Assembly (NCBI GenBank): GCA_017506865.1
Contig: JAFCMP010000552.1
Span: 186,001 to 250,000, forward strand
Length of the DNA stretch: 64,000 nt
Direction of reading: 5' to 3'
Origin: Tribonema minus
Lineage: Eukaryota > Sar > Xanthophyceae > Tribonematales > Tribonemataceae
Shown here: piece by piece, positions 55,201-64,000 of the stretch
Layout of the letters: each line of letters opens with the position of its first letter
Numbering within the stretch: position 1 is the first letter of the stretch
The notes under the pieces: model-generated
What the model was told of the DNA's origin: nothing
What the model saw: the letters and a program-made list of their open reading frames with translations, nothing else
The model's database searches: none
Made by a program: the position numbers and the translations under genes

Positions 55201-58200
55201 CAGCGCAGCATAAAGTGCGCTTGCAATGCGGCGCGCGTGTGCTTCACCGCAGTCTCGGATGCCCTGACCCACCACATTATTCTGCAGGACGCTGTGACCG
55301 CGCACCGTTGCGGGAGGCGCGTTGCTGCATCATCTCACACTACCCTGATGTGAGCAGCCAACCAGCAAGCAGCCCGTGCATGGCGGTGACAATGGCGTTG
55401 ACTGCGCGAGGCAGCATAGCGTACGGCAGCTTGCCGGTCTGCCGCACGCCACCGTTGCGCGCGTCAGAACGCGAGGCCGTCGCGTGCCACCAGCCGTACT
55501 CGCGCTGCAGCGCCGTAGAGTGCTGTGACTCTGCCTGCTACGGCGGCATGTACCGTCCTTTTCGCACGGAGCCGTCAGCTGCGTATGCTCTTTCAAGAAC
55601 TGTGGCCTTGTACGTGTGCCGGATGTACGGCATCGCTCCGACGGTGCCGGTCGCGCGCTCCCGCAGCGGCAGCAGCACGCGCGCCGTGCGACCCATCTCG
55701 AGGTCAACCTCACCCTAAGGTCAGGTCGTGAGGTCGTGTGCATAGATACATACCCTTGTCATGTACAGTTGGCTTGGTGCATGTGTACAAAAGACATGGC
55801 GCACGCGGGATCGCAGCAACAAAAAAGTCGCTTCGCGCATGCGCGGCATTTTATAACTTCAACTTGAAGTGTGACTCACCGTCCAGTTGGCATTGGTGAT
55901 TCTGTTGACGCAGACGATGTTCCATGGCACATCCTCCATACGCCAGCGCTGCAGCGCAAGCAGCCCCCAGAAGTAGAAAATGTCAGCTGTGAAGTTTTTG
56001 CAAAGAGCCTGGGACCGGCAGCAGCGCGTGCAGCACTGCGCTCCTTGCATGGCAGCGACCAGCGAGGACAGGCACATGGCTGCAGCAGAGTACTAGCTGG
56101 TAGACAGCGTAGAAAGCAGTCATACATAACAAATTTCGAGCAGAAAGACATGACACAGGTATCTTGAAGCACTCGCGTTCAAAGACGTGCAGCACATGCG
56201 TTGATACACATGCACGCAGCAGTCATACAATACTTGAGCCAACATTTTGTGGTATGGTAAACTCCGCTAATCATTACTTCTGCCTCAGACCAACTCCAGT
56301 TATGCGCTAAAATACTGCCGCAAGAAGAGCTTTCACAAAGCTTGTGGGTGTTTGCAAGTGGACGTGGTGGTCAATGCATGTTTGCCTGGGTCTTTACCAG
56401 AGAGTCAGCGAGAACATACCGCAATCAAGAGCGTTGTGCACTGTTTGCATTCAATGAGCTCTGTTTTTGAGTCCATTGGCAATGCAGCAGCTGTACCTGC
56501 TTGCAAGAGGGCACTGTCGTTGGCACCTTGCAGCTAAGCACTTGAATGATTGTGACATAATGGTGGCACTGGTTAGCTCACATACAGAAGTGGGCTTGTA
56601 TTTGCATCAAGCAGTGATTCAGAGAGGATTGGTGTCGGGGACAGGGGCAGGAGTCAACCTAAGCCTATACATGGTGAACTGGGTGCATGAACTAGACCAG
56701 CCCTACATCAGGAGGTAGCCCTGATTATTGCTGGAACATTGCGTGCCCGGGGGCACGAGGCCTGGTGTCCTATCAGTACTGCGGCACTTGCTTTGCCGCG
56801 CAGTTCAAACGGAAGGGGAGAGCGTCACAGCTTCAAATGTTGAAGTTGAAGTTGACACACCGACGCCCGGTACGATGTGTACGTCAACGAAGTTGCTGAA
56901 CATAAGCGCACCTGAAGGAAGATGTCGTGGTAGTCGTCGTACGACGAGTTGTAGAACGCGCGGTGGTAGCTCAGACCAAAGTCGGTGCTCCCGTCCGGCG
57001 CCTTCACCGACTCCCAGATGGGCTGCATGACGGGCCCCGGCATGACGTACTCGGTCGTGTCGTAGTACGTGCGCGCGAGCACGCCGTGACCGTCTGCGTC
57101 TTGGTACACGGTCTGGTCGAACGTGGCGTTGCCGTCCGGGTAGAAGGAGCGCTGGAACCTGCGGCGCGGGCAGCGGCGGCGGTGATGTTGCAGACACGAG
57201 ACTCAGGGGGCGCGGTTTGCGGATGGTGGTGATTGGCGGAGTCAGGGGTAGGATTTGGCGTACGCATGCCTGGCGCCGTTGTCGCTGAATTGGCCAGCGG
57301 TTAGGGTTACGGTTTCAGGCTGACCCCTACCTCAAGCTCTAATCTTAACCCTAGCCGTAAGCCAGACCCTAGCCCTAAGCCACTGCCAGCTGAGTCTCAG
57401 GAGTGCTGAATTCTGCGCACTCGCGGCGCAGATGATGGACATGAGCGAACTCTATGCATGCACCCTTAGGGTTAGGGTTAGGGTTAGGGTTAGGGCCGTA
57501 CGCTGTCTGCAAAGGCCTGTACGCGCGACCGTTGCAGCGTGAGGTCAGCTGCAAACTTCACCCTTTGTACTTGGAACCAATTTAACGTACTTGGAGTACA
57601 CTTGTGTGAATGGGACTGAGCCAGCGTGAGGTCAGCTGCACACGTCACTCCTGATGCTGAACTGGTTTTATGCACTTTGAAGTACACGTGTGTAAGTATG
57701 CGAATCGGACTGAGCCGCAGTTGCAAGACTCGGAAACCTCACATGTGGCCAGTGCGCCACACAGCATTGACAACCAGGCCTCATAGAAGTACATGAGTTT
57801 TTCTACCAAAAACTGAAGCATCGCATTGCACATTGTTCAGAGTATGCTCACTGGCTCAAATCAAAACATCACTCCCGACCGTCATTGCAAGCCGCACGGC
57901 ACGCCTTTCATCATTTGGCTATTGCTGTTGAGGCGCATACTCTTGCAGGGCTCTCAATGTTGTGTTGTACGTTAGAGTCACAACCATAACCTACCGTGCG
58001 CGTGCCTCGTAGGTTTTCACCAGACATCACTACAGGAGGTCAGTTCTGCCAGACCCTAACCCGTTACCCTAGCCCCAACCACACCCTCGCCATACTCTGC
58101 GTGTTCACCCCTTCTTAACACCGGCTTTATCACAACACCGCCACGGACACCTGCATTCACACGCCCATCTCAATGGCAACACACACTCGCCCCCCACCTC

Positions 58201-58526
58201 AGCCAACAATATAGCAGTATACATGCCTAATTGTCGCAAGCTTCGCACCTGAACGGCCCCCCCGGATGATCCGCAACCGCCACCCCCGCAAGCCCCATGG
58301 TCCGATTCCCATTCTCCACCGTCCCCCACATCACGTACGCATCACCCCCCTCCCCCCCGCGCAGCACCCTGGGCTGCAGAAACGCGAGCGCCTTGGCGTA
58401 CTGCCCGTTGACGCTGTCGGTCACATTCACCGCGTACATAGATACCCCCTCGAAGCGCCACTCGACGGCATCGCGCGTGGAGCACGCGGCGACGCCCCCG
58501 TACAGATAATCACGCTCCAGCGCCGC

Positions 58527-58558
<32 letters not shown>

Positions 58559-61500
58559 CCACTGCCGCCGCCCCGTTGTCCCTCACAAAGTACCAGTACA
58601 GGGAGTTCACATCACCGACCCCCCAGCCCCCAGAGCCATAAGTCGCATTCACCGCCGCAGCAGCAGCGGCAGCAGCAGCGGCGGCGGCGGCGCTCGCGTT
58701 CACGCGGAGCAGCGCTGCCTGCTCGATGGCAGCGCTCGACGGCCCCGGCAGCGCGAGCTCGTGCGGGTCGTCGTACCCCGCGTGCAAGTACGTATCGGCG
58801 AGGAAGTCCGCGTGGCTGTCGCCGTCGAAGGGCGCGAGGCCGCCGCCGTGCGCGCCCGCCGTGTACACGGGGCTGCGCGAGAGGAAGGACTCGTGGCGCG
58901 TCATGGGGGCGGTGGTTGTGCGCGGGAAGGGCTGCACGAGGTGGTCCCAGCCCGCGGGGGGCTGCGGCTGCGTCTGAGGGGAATATTGGGGGATGTTGGG
59001 GGGGGGGGGGCATTTGAGCCACTTGCACGTGCTACATGCTATGAACAAGAACAAATACATTGCATTGGAGCAAGTCGACAGGTAATGTGGCATGTGCAGC
59101 GATTCAGCTGCAGGCCTTTGATGGTTGAGGGGTATATGGCACAGCCTGAATGGTTGAGGCGTTCAGGGGTCATTTGTAGTCAAGGGCTTTGATGCGCTGG
59201 GTGAGGTTGCCCACTCAGTAGCAGGTGGCGACGACAAGGAGACTTTGAAGGCAGCACATGCCCGCGGCAGCCATTGACTCTTGCCGTCAACGCTTGCGTT
59301 GAGCTCACGAGTCACCTGCGACCCACCCATTCAGCAGCAGGTGGTAGCGGCAGCGAGACCAAGAAGGCAGCGCATGCATGGGCAGTCATAGACTCCTGCT
59401 GTCAACGCTTGCGTTGAGCTCACAACACACCTGCAACCCTACCTCGATGGCACTGGGACAAGCTGCAAACAGGCGGTGTCTTGGCCACATGCATACATGC
59501 TGATAGGCTAGCATTGGCAACGCGATGTGGTGATTGTGAGATGAATTGTCTCACAGATCATCGCGTAAACATACATATGAGGTCGTCCAAAAGGGGGCTT
59601 CCTACACATTGTTAAACGACGGTAGCAAGCGGCTGAAGACCTGTGCATTGCATCTTCAGGTGATGCCTATGTCACGCGAAAACAACCTGTCACACCGCAG
59701 TGATTGTAGCGTTTCATGCCAGCTCATTGAGGGGTTGTTGTGCATATGACTATGCGCACTTGACCTAAATTCATTCAATGCAGTGCTCAGCGTGGATTGT
59801 TCAGATGTGCCGTTTGGACTGTACAAGTGTACGATTAAAACACACACACCGCAAGCAGGTAGGTTGGATGGACAATATTGACACGACCACTGCCCCTGCA
59901 GCAGCCGCCGTCGCAAACTTGCACCAAAAGAAAGACACTTGTACCGTTGCAAATGCCTAGCCCGACTTGACAAGCACCTTAATGACGTTAGACGCTGCCC
60001 CTGCTGAGCACTGTGATCACTGTACGTACATACATACCTGCTGTGCTGAGCGCTGTGATCACTGGACATACACACATACTCAATCTGAACCCACACGCCA
60101 ACGCAGGTTATCATTCTGAACCCACGTCCCTGCGCATCTGTCACGTCGCTAATACCACCTGACTTGATCAGCACCTGCACTACTTTACCCGCCGCCCCTG
60201 CGGAGCCCTGTGATCTCTGGATGTGCATACAGTACATGCTGCTTCTGACCCCCCCTCGCGCCAGTGCAAAGTTTTCAAACAGTCAGCACCCACCATGACC
60301 CCCATGGCGGTGACCACGGGGCAGCGCGCCCCCAGCGTGTGGTCAGGGCCCGCGTACACCTCGTCTATGCGTAGCGAGCTGTCCGCCAGCACGGATACGC
60401 CCACCAGGGACAGACCCCCTCCAGGCGCTGAGAAAGGGGAGTTGCTGGCCTGGTGTTGGGAATGTGTGTGCGTGGAGGAGGGGCGGGGGGGGGGGTGGGG
60501 GTATGTTGATGAGCATCAGCTGCAGGTCATTGTCTGGGCGGTGTGAGCGATGCTCGCATTGCAGGCGCATGACACAATGGCGCGTGCGGCAGCGAGGGGA
60601 GTCAAGGTGATTGTGAGTCAAAGTCACCGCGGTGACATGACGTTTATTTGAACCAGTATTGCTTGTAAGGATGGCGTGCTTTGGCACATGGACAGTGAGC
60701 CAACAGTTGCCGCGGCCGGCAGCAACGCTCATCGATTTGCTGCTGATCGCTGCGTCTGCACGTTTAAGCAAATCAACACTCCAATCACATACAAGGAAAT
60801 AGAGTCACTTTCTGATGGACAACCCTAACCCTGCCCCGACGGCTTTTGAGCACATCGGACGCGGCACAAGCTCTACGTCCTCAGCCCAGTGGGATTATAC
60901 TCGTACAAAGATTCTACTCGTATAAAGAAGGCATGCTGACAGACAAAAAGTAAAAACATCAGCAACAGCACTCAAGTTCAACTCCTCACCCGCATCACGC
61001 CGTCCACCCTGACGTCGTACACCCCCCCGCCGCCCCCCCCCGCATCCCACGCCAGCAGCACGTCCACATAGTACCACGTGTCCGCCTCCACTGTCTCCAG
61101 CAGCACAGGCCACGCCTCCCACGCCTCCGCCGAGGCGCGCGCATTCGGCGCAGCGTGGCGCATGCCGCCCTCCCCCATCAGCGTCACGCTGATCGCTGCC
61201 TCCGCCGCCGCCGGCGCCTCCGTCCCGTTCGCGGCGAGCGCCGCTGCTGCGGGGAACAGCGACACCGTGCCGCCCCACTCACGCGACAGCGGCGCGGCGG
61301 CGGCACCGGCGGCGGCGCCGGCAGCGGCGGTTAGCGCTGCCTCGGGCCGCGCGATCCTCACGTAGAAGGAGAAGCGCTCCGGCCGTGCGCAGCCGCCGCC
61401 GCCGCCGCCGCTGCCGCTGCTGTTAGTCCCCGCCAGCGCGATGAAGGGGCCGTCCGACTCCACCTCCGGGACATCAGCGAATGTGGCGGCGGTGGCGGCG

Positions 61501-64000
61501 GAAGTGCCGTTGCCGCTGGCGTTTACGGCGACACTCACGGCGACGCGCGCCGCGGCGCCGACGCGCTGCACCAGCAGCGCCGCCGCCGTGCCCTGCGCGC
61601 CCATCGCGCCGGTGCCGCCGTCGCCGCGCGGCACCGCGCCATAGCCGCCCTCCGCGAGCACCATGAGCGTCGCTCCGGGGGCAGCGTCCACGCGCAGCGT
61701 CCCCGCCTCCGCCGCCACCCCCCCTGAGCACGCGCCCCCCTCCCCCGTTGCAAGCCCCCCCGCGCACCCCCCCCCAGCCACCACCACCTTTCCGCCGTCA
61801 AGCGGGAACACCGACTGCGCAGTGAACGACACGCGGCCGCCGCCACCGCCCGCGCCGCCGGCGGCAGCGGCGGCGCGCACCGTCGCGCCCGCGTCGCCGC
61901 CGCGCGCCGTCACTGCGCCCAGCTGCGCAATGGCGCCGGCGGCGGCGAGCACGACCACGCCGCCGCTGCCGCCACCGCCGCTGCTGGCGAAGCCCGCGGC
62001 GCCGCCGCCGCCGTCCGCGTGTATGGCGCCCAGGCGCCCTATGGTGAGGTCTGTTGTGGCGACGAGTTCGATGGCGCCGCCTCCGTGGCCGCCGGCGCTG
62101 ATGCGGCCGCGCTACGCGGTGGCGGCGGCGGCAGAGGTGGAGGGGGAGGTGTGAATGGGGGGGCGCTTGGTGCGTGGTCGGCAATGTTGTTGTCTGGCTT
62201 CGTGAGGTGAAATTGTATGGCTCATCATCTTGGTGCACAGCGGCCTATTGGTGCATGTCAACTGTTGCGCCGCTGTTGCAGTGATGTAGACATTCTAGGC
62301 CTACTTGGAATGAGGCTTTTATGACTCCTGGCATGTAAGCGTCCAGCATACACTACCGGAATGACAACAAACCAACAAACGAAGCACAACAAGAAGCCCT
62401 GTCATGGAAACGACTGCTGTTGAGCACTGTCTTTGTCGAGCAGTATAATCTCCTATACCATATTGGCGTTTCCGCTTCCACACGCTAGCGCACAGACATG
62501 CACACTAATCCACATCATATTACACAACAATGCCTGAAAGTTGCATGAACTTTAGGTCACTCCCAGCCCTTGCATAAGCATTAATGCATCGTGCTTGTCC
62601 TACATGGCTGCACGCCTGCCCTGGAAAGCTCTGACTCATGATGGTCTGGCTCCTGCCATCAACCATGCCTCCCAAGCATGCAGTGAGCATACATTTTCAT
62701 AATGCAGTGCAGCAGCCAGTACACAATTGCGAATGTCTAGCGCCTCTCCAACACGGCTGCATGCCTATTCTGAAAGCCGATGAACGTCTCGTTCCTGCCA
62801 TCCACCAAGCCCTGCCTGTCCAGTTTGCAAAGCACGCGGCGAGCACACATGTCAACTCACAACGCAGCACGCACACACACACCTGTGCCAGCCGGTACAT
62901 ATCCTGCAGCAGCAGCCCCCCGCACGCCCCCCCGCTGCCCCCCAGCAGCTCCGTCACCTCCGCATCCCCATACACCTGGCCGTACGTACGCCGCCCATCA
63001 GCGATACCCCCATACCCCTCCCCGTCCCCCAGGGGCGTCCCCCCCCGCCCCCCATAGCTCCCCCCGCCGCCCCCCACCGCCGCACTGAACGGCTGCGTCA
63101 CGTTGAACGCGGCGGCGACGGGGTCCGGTGATGCGCCCCACCCGCGCGTCACCGCTACCGCAGCGTCCGCGCCTGTGAGATAACTGACAGCCGTCGGCCA
63201 CGCCGCGACGCCCTCGCTCGCGGCGCGCGGATCCGTGGGCGCCGCCGGCGTCGCGTTGCCCTCCTCCGTTGCCAGCACGACCGTCCATACGTACCCGCCG
63301 CCCGGCGTGCGCCCCGCGCCGCAGAGGCCGTCGTCGCAGTCTATGCCGGGCAGCGTGCGCAGCGCGCGCGCGCCGAGGACGCGCGGCAGCGCGCGCAGCG
63401 CCGCCGCGACGGCGTCCGCGGACGCGTCGTGCGCCAGCGGCGCCGTCGCCGCGCCAAGGAAGGCCAGCGCCCACGCGCCGCCGACGCGCGTGCCGTTTGT
63501 CACCGTCGCTACGCTCGCCGCGGCGCCGCCGGAGTGGCATGTCAGCGCCGAGTCATCAACTTCAAGTTGAGGCACGTCGCCGACACGCGTGGCGAACTCG
63601 ACGTCCCAGCAGCGCCCGCCCTGGCTGTCGGGTGCGCCGTGCGCGGCGACGGTCAGCTGCCCCGCGCCCGCCACGTACACCGCATCGCTGCCGCCGCCGC
63701 TGCCGCGCTGCCGCCGCGCCGCCATCACGGCGGCGGCGTGGCGCGGGTCGACGCCGTTGAAGGCGAGCTCCAGCTCCCTCTCCAGCGCGCCCGGGGACAC
63801 GTCAAACTGCATGCACTGCGCGGCGCGGGGCGCGGCGTCGCCGGGGAGCGTCAACTTCAACTTGAAGCAGCCGCGCAGCGACTGCCCCGGCGGCGCGCCC
63901 ACGCACACGCGCTGCGCCTCCTGCGCCTGCGCCGCCGACACGTTGACCGTGAATGTGTAGTAGCGCACGCTCGCGGCGCCAGGGCCGTTGACGTTGTTGC
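52295..64000 (-). CDS. Modular secreted protein: repeats, Gly-rich segment, LamG-like domain, GH43-like glycosidase; 5' partial
   Basis: Exons (minus): >64000-62883, 62111-60990, 60449-60294, 58973-58249, 57158-56912, 55948-55880, 54359-54148, 52765-52295. All introns are GT-AG and phases agree until the last junction. The first exon has about 100-residue repeats (CWDVEFATRVGDVPQLEVDD, ADAVAAALRALPRVLG, YVWTVVLATEEGN). The second is Gly-rich (GGAIELVATTDLTIG) and ends in a ConA/LamG-like part (TWYYVDVLLAWD, YDVRVDG) completed in the third (LRIDEVYAGPD). The fourth and fifth resemble family GH43 five-blade glycosidases: STRDAVEWRFEG, AYVMWGTVENG, VAVADHPGGPF, then TVYQDADGHGVLARTYYDT and MQPIWESVK. 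Later exons add VWSASSVPSVRAQPW and CSNIADNPVHATPPDA. The last two exons total 683 nt; the frame breaks at a C7 run near 52722-52728. Probably extracellular polysaccharide binding or cleavage. Confidence 0.75.
54604..54690 (+). repeat. 43-bp tandem pair in an intron of the glycosidase gene
   Basis: Two adjacent copies of GGGTGCACAAGTCACGAGAA followed by TGGCTATTGTTGGG, with few differences. Confidence 0.8.
55371..55712 (-). pseudogene. Coding-like segment with in-frame TAG inside an intron of the glycosidase gene
   Basis: After an acceptor-like CTGACCTTAG, the frame reads GEVDLEMGRTARVLLPLRE, TVGAMPYIRHTYKATVLERA, ADGSVRKGRYMPP, then TAG, and continues in the same frame QAESQHSTALQREYGWWHAT, GVRQTGKLPYAMLPRAVNAI. 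Composition is clearly protein-like on both sides of the stop. It is in phase with the exon at 55948-55880. It could be an extra or former exon of this gene (with a donor at SVR, phase 0), or a nested pseudogene. Domain not recognised. Confidence 0.45.
57463..57496 (+). repeat. Telomere-type TTAGGG array in an intron
   Basis: About five perfect TTAGGG units. Similar arrays or degenerate clusters: 2111-2144, 5469-5491, 9021-9056 (CCCTAA), 53937-53961, 57300-57380, 58052-58080 and 60821-60833. Every one lies in an intron of the three genes modelled here. Confidence 0.9.
57535..57720 (+). repeat. ~93-bp tandem pair in an intron of the glycosidase gene
   Basis: Two diverged copies, each with CAGCGTGAGGTCAGCTGCA, then a GTACTTGGA/CACTTTGAA block and GACTGAGCC at the end. 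Confidence 0.75.
59208..59440 (+). repeat. ~120-bp tandem pair in an intron of the glycosidase gene
   Basis: Both copies contain a CAGCAGGTGG block, a GGCAGC(A/G)CATGC block and the palindrome CAACGCTTGCGTTGAGCTCA near the end. Confidence 0.8.

Noticed and set aside
60978..62154. Plus-strand Ala/Pro-rich frames over the Gly-rich exon
   Set aside because: Antisense shadows; the minus frame has matching splice phases and domains.
1..64000. CRISPR array or bacterial operon
   Set aside because: No regular spacer-repeat array and no prokaryotic gene organisation; genes have spliceosomal introns.

Overview
The window looks like nuclear DNA of a unicellular alga with a complex (secondary, red-lineage) plastid, most likely a haptophyte or a stramenopile alga; I cannot place it further. 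The reasons are multi-exon genes with GT-AG introns of roughly 300-1,000 bp whose phases agree across every junction I tested, a stromal processing peptidase, a ferredoxin-domain protein with a signal peptide ending in a plastid-type ADA|F site, an initiator tRNA with internal pol III boxes, and interstitial TTAGGG-type repeats. Gene-bearing flanks are GC-rich with many Ala/Gly/Pro homopolymers. The centre is repeat-rich.

Left flank (1-13.3 kb): the 3' part of a plastid stromal processing peptidase gene (+, 10 exons visible) converges on a complete seven-exon UBE2Z-type ubiquitin E2 gene (-). Several introns of the peptidase gene carry 70-145 bp tandem duplications lying across or next to splice sites.

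Centre (13.3-46.9 kb): a large imperfect inverted repeat. The left arm is about 13.3-20.2 kb, with an extra repeat copy to 21.6 kb; the right arm is about 36.0-46.9 kb. Each arm carries a five-exon secreted acylphosphatase-like gene and an initiator tRNA-Met, in mirror orientation, plus members of several dispersed repeat families. The right arm is interrupted by a 2.9-kb insertion (39.18-42.08 kb) holding a gypsy-type integrase C-terminus and a 59-bp inverted pair. The spacer between the arms holds a decayed Ty3/gypsy-like retroelement (21.6-28.2 kb, -) that carries a cytosine-5 DNA methyltransferase upstream of protease, reverse transcriptase and RNase H, followed by an ill-defined 28-36 kb region with ion-channel-like fragments, tandem exon-like units and another dispersed repeat.

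Right flank (46.9-64 kb): a sparse 2.2-kb stretch, then an intronless gene joining a 2Fe-2S ferredoxin domain to a four-motif DnaJ-type zinc finger (-), then a long multi-exon gene (-) that runs off the right edge and encodes a modular secreted protein (about 100-residue repeats, Gly-rich segment, LamG/ConA-like domain, GH43-like glycosidase). Its last exon pair is one nucleotide out of frame at a C-homopolymer. Telomere-like repeats in the window all fall in introns, and a short AAGTTGAAGTTGA motif recurs in introns, at stop codons and inside coding sequence.

The most notable object is the methyltransferase-bearing retroelement. Next are the splice-site-associated tandem duplications and the ferredoxin/zinc-finger fusion.
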